From NCBI GenBank assembly GCA_913063325.1, contig CAJXYE010000004.1:58202-122201 (forward strand): a DNA stretch of 64,000 nt. Reading direction: 5' to 3'. The notes under the pieces were generated by a model. That model saw only the letters and a list, made by a program, of their open reading frames with translations, ran no database searches and was not told where the DNA came from. The position numbers and the translations under genes are program-made. Within the stretch, counting starts at the first letter, position 1. Each line of letters starts with the position of its first letter. Below, one piece after another: positions 34,655 to 42,771 of this stretch. This DNA is from an uncultured Colwellia sp. GTDB lineage: Bacteria; Pseudomonadota; Gammaproteobacteria; Enterobacterales; Alteromonadaceae.

Positions 34655-36422
34655 CCAAGATCAGATAAATAATAAAAAAGACTTCATAAAACAATATTTT
34701 AATGCAGAAAATGCAGCTGACGGGTCAAAAATGGATGCTAATGCCAACGTCAGTCATAAAAATATTGCCACCTTAGAAGCTGAATTATTAAAAGACTGTT
34801 TTGTGCAAATTAACCGTTCCTTAGTACAGGATAAAATTCGCGATACCTTTGATGAAGATTTAGCTAAAGAGTATATGCGCCAAATTGAAGATCACGAAAT
34901 ATACGTGCATGATGAGACCAGTTTAAAGCCATATTGCACCTCAATTAGTATGTATCCATTTCTATTGGATGGCTTAACTAAACTGGGAGGCGAGTCAAAA
35001 GCGCCTAAACACTTAGAATCGTTTTGTGGTTCGTTTGTGAACTTAATTTTCGCCATTTCGGCACAATTTGCAGGCGCAGTAGCAACGGTTGAATTCCTCA
35101 CCTATTTTGATTATTTCGCTCGTATTGAATACGGTAATGACTATTTGAGTAGCCATCAGTTCGAAATAGAAAATCATTTACAACACGTGGTTTACGCTAT
35201 TAACCAACCCGCAGCAGCTCGCGGTTATCAGAGTGTATTTTGGAATGTTTCTCTATTTGATCAGCACTATTTTTCCTCCATGTTTGAAAACTTTGTTTTC
35301 CCTGATTTTAGTAAACCGAATTGGCAGACGGTTGACCATTTGCAGCACTTCTTTTTAGGCTGGCTCAATAAGGAACGTGAACAAGCGGTATTAACTTTCC
35401 CTGTAGTTACAGCAGCTATGCTAACAGAGAATGGTCAGTGTAAAGACCAAGCATTTGCCCGTAAATTAGCCGAGCAAAAGGCTGAAGGTAACTCCTTCTT
35501 TATCTACCTATCTGACAGTGCTGATTCACTCGCTTCTTGTTGTCGCCTTCGTAATGAAATTTCAGACAATACCTTCTCCTATACCTTAGGCGCAGGTGGC
35601 GTAGCGACAGGATCGATTAATGTAATTACCATTAACATGAATCGCTTGGTGCAAGATGGCCGAGATTTAAAAACAGAGATTGAAAAGATACAAAAATACC
35701 AAGTCGCTTATCGCAAGTTAATGGAGGAGTACAAGGAGCAAGGCGCTTTATCGGTTTATGACGCCGGCTTTATTTCATTAGACAAACAATTTCTTACCAT
35801 AGGCATCAATGGTATGGCAGAAGCCGCAGAATTTTCAAACCTTGTTGTTGGTAATAATGACGAATATAAAGCATTTGTTAGTAAGCACTTAAAAGTGATC
35901 TATCAAGCCAACCAAGCAGCGAAAAAAGAATTTGGTTATATGTTTAATACCGAGTTTGTTCCTGCGGAAAACCTTGGCATTAAAAACTCAAAATGGGACA
36001 AAAAAGACGGTTATCAAGTAAAGCGTGACTGTTATAACTCTTATTTCTATGTGGTTGAAGATGATGAAACTAATCATCTGGATAAGTTTGTTATGCACGG
36101 TCAAGAAATGACCCAGTACCTTGATGGAGGCTCGGCATTACACCTAAACTTAGATGAAGCACTTTCAACCGATGCATATTTGAAGTTGTTTAATGTTGCT
36201 GCAGCCACAGGTTGTAATTACTTCTGCATTAACGTCAAAATTACCATCTGTAATGAATGTGACAAAATTGATAAACGCACTTTACATGTCTGCTCAAGTT
36301 GTGGAAGTAACAATATAGATCACGGCACGCGAGTGATTGGCTATTTAAAACGAGTGACTTCTTTTAGCCAAGGTCGACAAAAAGAACATGCGCTACGTCA
36401 TTATCATAAAGAAAGTGCCTAA
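34641..36422 (+). CDS. nrdD: Anaerobic (class III) ribonucleoside-triphosphate reductase
   Basis: This 593-residue glycyl-radical enzyme reduces ribonucleotides to deoxyribonucleotides without oxygen. The radical glycine is Gly567 in RVIGYLKR, near the C-terminus. A four-cysteine zinc site lies just before it (Cys537, 540, 551, 554). It is much shorter than E. coli NrdD (712), and the N-terminus shows no ATP-cone domain, so activity regulation by dATP is probably lacking. AGGAG precedes the ATG at 34641. It is controlled with nrdG by the FNR/NrdR sites. A weak hairpin (CCACCTT/AAGGTGG) follows at 36451-36476. Confidence 0.93.
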   Translation: MLRLNQDQINNKKDFIKQYFNAENAADGSKMDANANVSHKNIATLEAELLKDCFVQINRSLVQDKIRDTFDEDLAKEYMRQIEDHEIYVHDETSLKPYCTSISMYPFLLDGLTKLGGESKAPKHLESFCGSFVNLIFAISAQFAGAVATVEFLTYFDYFARIEYGNDYLSSHQFEIENHLQHVVYAINQPAAARGYQSVFWNVSLFDQHYFSSMFENFVFPDFSKPNWQTVDHLQHFFLGWLNKEREQAVLTFPVVTAAMLTENGQCKDQAFARKLAEQKAEGNSFFIYLSDSADSLASCCRLRNEISDNTFSYTLGAGGVATGSINVITINMNRLVQDGRDLKTEIEKIQKYQVAYRKLMEEYKEQGALSVYDAGFISLDKQFLTIGINGMAEAAEFSNLVVGNNDEYKAFVSKHLKVIYQANQAAKKEFGYMFNTEFVPAENLGIKNSKWDKKDGYQVKRDCYNSYFYVVEDDETNHLDKFVMHGQEMTQYLDGGSALHLNLDEALSTDAYLKLFNVAAATGCNYFCINVKITICNECDKIDKRTLHVCSSCGSNNIDHGTRVIGYLKRVTSFSQGRQKEHALRHYHKESA

Positions 36423-36545
36423 ACACTCAGTGTGAGTTGCCTAAGCTAAACCACCTTGTGAATAAAAGTAAGGTGGCTTGATAGACTATTTAATCACTGC
36501 ATGTAATAATTTTCGGCCATAAATCACTATTCAGGCTACCTCTAC

Positions 36546-37565
36546 ATGACTAATTTTGCCGTTATCGGTACCAGTAAAATCACTGACGCTTTTATCGAGG
36601 CTGCAAAGCAAGACCCTCGTTTTAATTTAGTCGCGGTTTATTCTCGTCACCAAACAACAGCACAAGCTTTTGCCGATAAACATAACATTGAACATTGCTT
36701 TACTGATTTAGCCTTATTAGCCAGCAGTAACCTTATTGATGCCGTATATGTAGCCTCACCAAACAGTTTCCATGCACAACAAAGTATAACCCTGCTCAAT
36801 GCCGGGAAGCATGTACTTTGTGAGAAGCCGGTTGCTATCAACGGTATTGAACTTTCCCAAATGATTGCCGCCGCTAAAGCAAACAATGTCACTTTTATGG
36901 AAGCCATGTTAGTGACTTTTCTCCCTAATTATCAGCAAATAAAAGAGTCCGTAAAAGCACTAGGGAAAATACGAAAATATAGCGCATCATTTTGCCAATT
37001 ATCATCTCGATATCCTGCTTATTTGCGGGGTGAAAACCCTAATACCTTTAACTTAAATTTTGGTAACGGCGCTTTAATGGATATTGGTATTTATCCATTA
37101 TATTTGGCAATAGACTTATTCGGTTTACCGACAGGGATAACAGGCCAATGTTGTAAATTGCCAACGGGAGTAGACGGTTATGGCGATGTTTTATTAAATT
37201 ATATTTCACCCGAAAAAGGCGATGACCAAGAGGGTTTACAGGCACATATAAGTTATTCGAAACTCAGTAATGGTAGCAATGTTTGCGAAATCCAGGGCGA
37301 AAAGGGGTATTTAATGTGGCAGCACTCATCATTGTTCAATGAAGTTTCTTTGCATTTAAATGATGGTAGTTGCCAAACTTTAACGTTAGAACAAACCGAC
37401 AATAGAATGACTTACGAGCTTAGCCATTTTATCGATTTAGTAGAAAGTGGTCAGGGTGAATCTTCAGTGAATAGCTGGCAGCTTTCTCAGCAAGTATTAT
37501 CTGTAATAGAGCAGGCAAGAAAGCAACAAGGAATTATTTACCCCGCAGATCAAGCAGCAAATTAA
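36546..37565 (+). CDS. Gfo/Idh/MocA family oxidoreductase
   Basis: This 339-residue NAD(P)-dependent enzyme has an N-terminal Rossmann fold (VIGTSKITDAFIEAAKQ, with the usual GxGx replaced by GTSKI) and the family motif GKHVLCEKPVAI, with the catalytic Lys. The C-terminal half (about 125-330) is the alpha/beta dimer domain, with GALMDIGIYPLYLA. This group includes sugar and trans-dihydrodiol dehydrogenases; the substrate cannot be told. It stands alone, between nrdD and the convergent cysteine-rich regulator. Confidence 0.88.
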   Translation: MTNFAVIGTSKITDAFIEAAKQDPRFNLVAVYSRHQTTAQAFADKHNIEHCFTDLALLASSNLIDAVYVASPNSFHAQQSITLLNAGKHVLCEKPVAINGIELSQMIAAAKANNVTFMEAMLVTFLPNYQQIKESVKALGKIRKYSASFCQLSSRYPAYLRGENPNTFNLNFGNGALMDIGIYPLYLAIDLFGLPTGITGQCCKLPTGVDGYGDVLLNYISPEKGDDQEGLQAHISYSKLSNGSNVCEIQGEKGYLMWQHSSLFNEVSLHLNDGSCQTLTLEQTDNRMTYELSHFIDLVESGQGESSVNSWQLSQQVLSVIEQARKQQGIIYPADQAAN

Positions 37566-37568
37566 AGC

Positions 37569-37590
37569 GGGAGTTATTATAAACACTCCC
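37569..37590. terminator. Weak hairpin between two convergent genes
   Basis: GGGAGT (37569-37574) pairs with ACTCCC (37585-37590) around a 10-nt AT-rich loop, in the 44-bp gap between the oxidoreductase and the regulator. There is no good T run. Confidence 0.4.
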
Positions 37591-37609
37591 TTAACTGCTC
37601 ATTTTGCTC

Positions 37610-38233
37610 CTAACTATTAATGGGTAGGACTTTGTAAGCGCAACGTCTTGCCCCTTCTACAATATGCTCTTCACGACTAACGGTAGCAACTTCACTCATG
37701 AGTGTCTGAAACATTTGCAATTCCGAACGACAAAAGTTCAAACACTTACTTGCTGCAGCACAAATAGGGCAATGATTTTCCATTAACCAAAAAACGCCAT
37801 CATGCTCTTCAATCGTTGCCATATAACCTTCATCACTACGTAATTTGGCTAATTTTTGTAGTTTTTCTTCAATGCCATATCGATCTGCTAACGCCAACCT
37901 ATAGTTTGCCATCGCGGTGTCTTCTCGGTGACTAATAAGTTTTTCCATGCCATCATCACCAAAAAGTGTGGTGACTGAGTCAAGCAACTGCACAGTTAAT
38001 TCATCGTGACGATCGGCAAAACGGCTATTGCCTTTATCCGTTAATGACCAATATCGCGTTGGTCTGCCTCGAGCAGCTTTTTCATCCTTAAAAATCACAT
38101 CACCTGAGTCTTCTAAACCTTGAACATGCTGGCGAACACCCATAGTAGTTAAGCCCAATTCACTGGCCAAAATTTTTGCGGTTAAAGGCCCTTCTGTCTT
38201 CAATAACTGAATTATTTTTTCATGTGTTTTCAT
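37610..38233 (-). CDS. SufR-like winged-helix regulator with a C-terminal cysteine cluster
   Basis: From MKTHEKIIQLL at 38233 this is 207 residues. The N-terminal winged helix (ILASELGLTTMGVRQHVQGLEDSG, then KAARGRPTRYWSLTDKG) is of the DeoR/ArsR-like type seen in SufR. Around residues 160-180 comes CPICAAASKCLNFC, with a further Cys in GARRCAYKVLP near the end. This spacing resembles the Fe-S site of SufR-type regulators, so it may sense oxidants, NO or iron-sulfur status (inference). A longer reading from an ATG at 38287 adds a hydrophobic stretch unlike the family; neither start has a strong ribosome site. It diverges from an FMN reductase / VOC operon across a perfect inverted repeat. Confidence 0.82.
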   Translation of the reverse strand: MKTHEKIIQLLKTEGPLTAKILASELGLTTMGVRQHVQGLEDSGDVIFKDEKAARGRPTRYWSLTDKGNSRFADRHDELTVQLLDSVTTLFGDDGMEKLISHREDTAMANYRLALADRYGIEEKLQKLAKLRSDEGYMATIEEHDGVFWLMENHCPICAAASKCLNFCRSELQMFQTLMSEVATVSREEHIVEGARRCAYKVLPINS

Positions 38234-38344
38234 TAAAGTTACAGCCAAGAAAAGAGGTATATACATATTATTACCCATTTTTATCATAATTTCATCGTCT
38301 AGCCCAATATTAAGTAAAGTTTTTTGTTTATATTTTACTTGATC

Positions 38345-38397
38345 TTCTTTAGTAAAGCGTTTACCTTATTAAATAAATAAAACGCTTTACTAAAGAA
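38345..38397. promoter_or_regulatory. 18-bp inverted repeat operator in a divergent promoter
   Basis: TTCTTTAGTAAAGCGTTT (38345-38362) is repeated perfectly as its inverse at 38380-38397, with a 17-bp AT-rich spacer, centres 35 bp apart. Each arm contains its own palindrome, CTTTAGTAAAG or CTTTACTAAAG. A partial third copy, TTAAGTAAAG, lies at 38310-38319. It sits between the SufR-like regulator gene and the FMN-reductase operon, so it is the likely target of that regulator for both directions. Confidence 0.75.
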
Positions 38398-38410
38398 TAC
38401 CAAAGGAATC

Positions 38411-39061
38411 ATGATGAATTTACTTATTATTAGCGCCAGTCAGCGCACTCAATCACAAAGCGCAAAAGTCGCCCAATATATAGCTGAAACAAGTAGCCAA
38501 TTTAATGAAATTAATCATATAGAGTTATGCAAAAAACGTTTACCTATGTGGGATGGCGAAGAAAGTAGTAAAGAAAATAGTGCTAGTGATTGGTTAGCTA
38601 TCAATGAAGAATTAAAAGGTGCTGATGCATTAATATTAATAACACCTGAGTGGGGTGGCACAGCATCGCCCTTATTAAAAAACTTATTAATGATGGCAGA
38701 TGCTACTGATATAGGTCACAAACCAGTTTTAATAGTGTCTGTAGTCAATGGTATTAGTGGTGCATACCCAATTGCAGAGTTACGGATGAATGCTTTTTCA
38801 AATAATAAACTGGTAGCGATTCCCGATCACCTAATTATTAGAAACGTTGAAGAGATTCTAAATACTATTAATAAAAGTGAGCAGCATAAAGGTGATCAGC
38901 AAGAAGATAGCACTATAACCCGCCGAGATAAAAGTATCCGTCATCGTATTGGTTATAGCTTACATACCTTATTGCATTACAGCCAAGCGATGAAGTCTTT
39001 ACGCGAAACCTTGCAAGGTGACGTTTATCACAACGAGCACTTATACCCATACGGTATGTAG
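38411..39061 (+). CDS. NADPH-dependent FMN reductase family protein
   Basis: This 216-residue flavodoxin-fold protein begins MMNLLIISASQRTQSQSAKVA, the FMN phosphate-binding loop, then DALILITPEWGGTASPLLKNLL, the usual second flavin loop (PEWxGxxSPxLKN). Such enzymes reduce FMN, azo dyes or quinones. AAAGGA precedes the start; ATG at 38411 or 38414 are equally possible. The C-terminal third is longer and more polar than in the standard family. It is first in an operon with two VOC genes under the inverted-repeat operator. I infer a role in handling electrophilic or redox stress. Confidence 0.85.
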   Translation: MMNLLIISASQRTQSQSAKVAQYIAETSSQFNEINHIELCKKRLPMWDGEESSKENSASDWLAINEELKGADALILITPEWGGTASPLLKNLLMMADATDIGHKPVLIVSVVNGISGAYPIAELRMNAFSNNKLVAIPDHLIIRNVEEILNTINKSEQHKGDQQEDSTITRRDKSIRHRIGYSLHTLLHYSQAMKSLRETLQGDVYHNEHLYPYGM

Positions 39062-39090
39062 GTTAATAACCAAATAACAAAGGAATACTT

Positions 39091-39486
39091 ATGAATTTAA
39101 ATCAAGTCACCTTACCGGTAAAAGACATGGAAGTTAGTACAGACTTCTACCGACGCTTAGGGTTCTTACACATTGTCGATACCCCACATTATGCGCGTTT
39201 TGCTTGTCCTGATGATGGCGCAACCTTTTCACTTAGCCTAGAAGTAGACTTACCTGATAACAACCAACACGGTGCTGTCATTTACTTTGAACATCAGGAG
39301 CTAGATGCATGGGTTGCTGAAATTCAACAGCGAGGCATTCAATTTGAACAGTTACCAACAGAACAATCTTACTTGTGGCGTGAAGCGATGTTACGCGATC
39401 CAAGTGGTAATAAAATCAAATTATATTGGGCGGGAGAAAATCGTTTAAACCCGCCATGGCGCGTTGAAAGAAAATACTCTGAATAA
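39091..39486 (+). CDS. VOC (glyoxalase-fold) family protein 1
   Basis: This 131-residue protein is a two-module VOC domain: LNQVTLPVKDMEVSTDFYRRLGF opens the first beta-alpha-beta-beta-beta unit and HGAVIYFEHQELDAWVAEIQQRG the second. It ends with RDPSGNKIKLYWAG, where the metal-binding Glu of glyoxalases is replaced (IKLYW), so metal chemistry is uncertain. It could act on electrophiles or bind a hydrophobic ligand. It lies 29 bp after the FMN reductase gene. Confidence 0.85.
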   Translation: MNLNQVTLPVKDMEVSTDFYRRLGFLHIVDTPHYARFACPDDGATFSLSLEVDLPDNNQHGAVIYFEHQELDAWVAEIQQRGIQFEQLPTEQSYLWREAMLRDPSGNKIKLYWAGENRLNPPWRVERKYSE

Positions 39487-39537
39487 ACAACTACACTAAA
39501 TATAAATAATATGGTTAATACCGTATAGGAGAACTAC

Positions 39538-39954
39538 ATGATCACATTAGAACATATCAACTTAGTCGTCACTGACATTGAAAAAAGCCTAACCTTTTAT
39601 CAAGCCGCTTTTCCTCACTGGCATGTGCGCGGTGGTGATAAAGGTGAATGGTCCGGAAAACCGAGAAACTGGTTACATTTTGGTGATGATTATCAATATA
39701 TAGCCTTAGCCGATAACGGCGTCGGTGAAAACCGAGATTTAACAGGTCACCAAGTAGGCTTAGCGCATTTCGCTTATGTGACCAGCGATTTAAAAGGCAC
39801 CATAGCACGTATTACAGAGGCTGGTTTCCCTATTCATAAGGATGGTACGCCTGATGAGTATAGAGAAAACATCTACTTTCTTGATGCTGACGGTTATGAA
39901 GTCGAATTTGTACAATATAATACTGATGTACCAGCACTAAGAAATCGTTATTAG
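39538..39954 (+). CDS. VOC (glyoxalase-fold) family protein 2
   Basis: This 138-residue VOC domain has LEHINLVVTDIEKSLTFYQAAF (metal His in LEHINL), LAHFAYVTSDLKGTIARI with a second His, and LDADGYEVEFVQY, with the Glu of the metal triad kept. Thus this copy, unlike its neighbour, looks able to bind a divalent metal, as in glyoxalases or dioxygenases. AGGAG precedes the ATG. It is the last gene of the presumed FMN-reductase/VOC operon. A hairpin with ACAAAAAGAG/CTCTTTTTGT arms at 40034-40059 could end it. Confidence 0.86.
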   Translation: MITLEHINLVVTDIEKSLTFYQAAFPHWHVRGGDKGEWSGKPRNWLHFGDDYQYIALADNGVGENRDLTGHQVGLAHFAYVTSDLKGTIARITEAGFPIHKDGTPDEYRENIYFLDADGYEVEFVQYNTDVPALRNRY

Positions 39955-40186
39955 TCACTAAATATAAGCCACCGTAATGTTGAAGAATATACGAATAGAG
40001 CATTTTAATCCCTTACCACTAATGACTTCGCTAACAAAAAGAGTTTGAGCTCTTTTTGTCTTCCGCGTCGCCACCGCGACAATCGTTGAAAAAAACGGAG
40101 GCAATCTATGGTAACTTTACAGTATTCATCAACATAGCTTAAACTTAGCAACATTATCTATTCTTTTCTGCGGTTTAAGGCTTCTC

Positions 40187-42574
40187 ATGCGTAAGTTTCA
40201 ATGGACCTTTGTTTTTCTATTTCTTTCTGGTTGTGCCACTTTAGGTGTATTGGAATTCGATAAACTGTATGGTCCAAGTCATGTTGATAATCGACTTGCC
40301 CAACCTAAAGCAACCCTAGCTCAAACGATTAATTTTAATGAGCATATACAACCCATTATTGAAAATCGCTGTGTTGTTTGTCACGGTTGTTACGATGCCC
40401 CTTGTCAGCTAAAAATGGAGAACAGAGCTGGGATTGAGCGTGGCGCCAATAAAGCAATCGTCTATAGTGGTGAGCGCCTACTCACCGCTAATATTAGTGA
40501 TAGCTTAAGCAAATTAACAGAATTGAATAGTGATAGTTTACAACCTCTACGCCAGCAAGGTTTTTTTCCTGTTTTAAATGAACGCCAACAATCAGAGCAA
40601 ACGAATACCCAAGCAAGTTTGTTCTATCAAATGCTGCAACTAAAGCAGCAACATCCTTTGCCTAATGACACATTACTTAACGATAGTTTCGATGTTTCAC
40701 TCGATAGAAGTCAGCAATGCCCAACCATTGAAGAGTTTGAGCAATATAAGAATAATTACCCGCTTGGTGGCATGCCTTATGCGCTACCAGCACTATCGAT
40801 AACAGAGCATCATCAATTAACAGCTTGGTTAGCGCAGGGAGCGATTATGCCCGCAACAACGCCACCAACGAGTGATGAGCAGAAGATGATTACAACTTGG
40901 GAAAAGTTACTTAATGGTCAATCTGCTAAAGAGCAGCTAATCGCGCGTTATTTATTTGAACATTTATACCTAGCCAACTTATATTTCGACAAAACACGCT
41001 CTAGTTATTTCAAATTAGTACGTTCGAGTACTCCTAGTGCTGAAAAAGTCGACGTTATTACTACCCGCCGTCCCTTTGATTCGCCCTATGCTGGCGGACG
41101 CACTGATGTCATCATTGATAAACCAGAAGTTTTTTATCGACTGATTAAGCATAACGATACCATTATCGCCAAGCGACATATGCCCTACCCATTTGGAAAG
41201 GAAAAATTAGCGCGTATTACAGAGCTGTTCTACCAACCCGATTACTCGGTAACTACACTGCCTGATTACCAATTAGCGAATGCCTCTAACCCATTTAAAA
41301 CGTTTAGGGCTATTCCTGATAAAGCACGTTATCAATTCTTATTAGACCAGGCGCAGTTCTCTATTATGAACTTTATCAAAGGTCCTGTTTGTCGTGGCCA
41401 AATTGCCTTAAATGTTATAGAAGATAATTTTTGGGTGTTTTTCCTCAATCCTGATACCTTTGATCACTACCCCAGCGAAAAATTTATTGATGCAAACGCT
41501 GATTTATTGCAATTACCTGCTGGAACCAGTGATAAAGCCTTATCATTACTGTATTGGCGACAATACGCTAAACGCCAGCAGGATTATGTTAAAAATAAAT
41601 TAGCTTATATTAAAACACTTAACCTGCAGCCCAACGAACTCAATCTTGATTTAATTTGGTCTGGTAACGGCAACCCCAACGCGAGTTTAACTGTATTTAG
41701 GCACTTTGATAGCGCTTCAGTACTACAAGGGTTTATTGGTCCAACACCTAAAACAGCCTGGCTAATTAGCTACCCAATTTTAGAGCGCATTCATTACTTA
41801 TTAGTGGCTGGCTTTGATGTTTATGGCAGTGTTGGCCATCAATTAAAAACCCGTTTATACATGGATTTTTTGCGTATGGAAGCAGAAAGCAATTTCATTA
41901 GTTTGTTACCTAAAGCACAACGTAAAACCGTACATGAGCATTGGTATCGAGATACAAGTGGTGACATTAAGGACTATATATTCTCTGATGATTTTTACCA
42001 GTTACCTGAAACAGGTATTAGTTACCAAACAGCCAAGCCAAAAGACGAGCTATTTCAAAAAGTAGCTCAACATACCAATAATGCATACGTTAGCCAATTT
42101 AACTTATCATCCTTAACACAAAACAAAATAGATAAGCTGATGGCAAATATAAATAAGATACCTAATGAGAGCGTGTCTCTGTTACCGCAGGTGAGTTATG
42201 TTATGGTCTCAAATGGCGATAAACTACATGCCTATAGCTTGGTTAATAACTCTGCACACAGTAATGTTGCACATTTATTCTCTGAAGATAATCGACTCCT
42301 ACCCGCTGAAGATAATTTAGCCATTTTACGTGGCATAGTAGGTACCTATCCCAATGCCTTTTTTAAAGTGAAACAAGCACAATTGACTGAGTTTGTTGAA
42401 AGCTTAACAGCAATCAAAACAGAACAAGATTACCGTAAACTTAAAGACAAGTTTGCCATCCGCAGAACTAATCCTGATTTCTGGACATTTGCCGATGAGT
42501 TACATGCTTGGTATAAAACCAATCAACCTAAGTCTTCAGGTTTACTCGATTTTAACCGCTTAGAAAATCGCTAA
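40187..42574 (+). CDS. cti: Fatty acid cis/trans isomerase
   Basis: This 795-residue lipoprotein-like, periplasmic heme enzyme converts cis to trans unsaturated fatty acids in the membrane, stiffening it under solvent or temperature stress. The lipobox is FLFLSGC (Cys16). The heme-binding CVVCH lies at Cys62-His66, followed by extra cysteines at 68 and 73. The length and the long family-typical remainder (TFKAxxDxARYQFLLDQAQF-like region at about 390, FIKGPVCRGQIALNVIEDNFWVFF shortly after) match Cti. It is monocistronic. Confidence 0.93.
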   Translation: MRKFQWTFVFLFLSGCATLGVLEFDKLYGPSHVDNRLAQPKATLAQTINFNEHIQPIIENRCVVCHGCYDAPCQLKMENRAGIERGANKAIVYSGERLLTANISDSLSKLTELNSDSLQPLRQQGFFPVLNERQQSEQTNTQASLFYQMLQLKQQHPLPNDTLLNDSFDVSLDRSQQCPTIEEFEQYKNNYPLGGMPYALPALSITEHHQLTAWLAQGAIMPATTPPTSDEQKMITTWEKLLNGQSAKEQLIARYLFEHLYLANLYFDKTRSSYFKLVRSSTPSAEKVDVITTRRPFDSPYAGGRTDVIIDKPEVFYRLIKHNDTIIAKRHMPYPFGKEKLARITELFYQPDYSVTTLPDYQLANASNPFKTFRAIPDKARYQFLLDQAQFSIMNFIKGPVCRGQIALNVIEDNFWVFFLNPDTFDHYPSEKFIDANADLLQLPAGTSDKALSLLYWRQYAKRQQDYVKNKLAYIKTLNLQPNELNLDLIWSGNGNPNASLTVFRHFDSASVLQGFIGPTPKTAWLISYPILERIHYLLVAGFDVYGSVGHQLKTRLYMDFLRMEAESNFISLLPKAQRKTVHEHWYRDTSGDIKDYIFSDDFYQLPETGISYQTAKPKDELFQKVAQHTNNAYVSQFNLSSLTQNKIDKLMANINKIPNESVSLLPQVSYVMVSNGDKLHAYSLVNNSAHSNVAHLFSEDNRLLPAEDNLAILRGIVGTYPNAFFKVKQAQLTEFVESLTAIKTEQDYRKLKDKFAIRRTNPDFWTFADELHAWYKTNQPKSSGLLDFNRLENR

Positions 42575-42771
42575 TTGTTTACCTAAAGTCGATAAATAAT
42601 AACCTGTAACAAAATACTGCCGCTTACTTCAATACTCAATGAGGTAAGCCGTAGTTTTGCTCAAGCCTCTTCTGCTACACTGCCCTACTATTTGTAAAAT
42701 TAATGTGAATATGCATAATCAATCAAGTTAGATTAAATAGCATAATTATCACTTCAACAAGCGAGACTCAA

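Noticed and set aside
40034..40085. Hairpin and GC-rich stretch before cti as a possible small RNA or mobile element
   Set aside because: One hairpin is clear (ACAAAAAGAG arms) but the rest shows no repeat elsewhere in the window and no promoter; kept only as a possible terminator.
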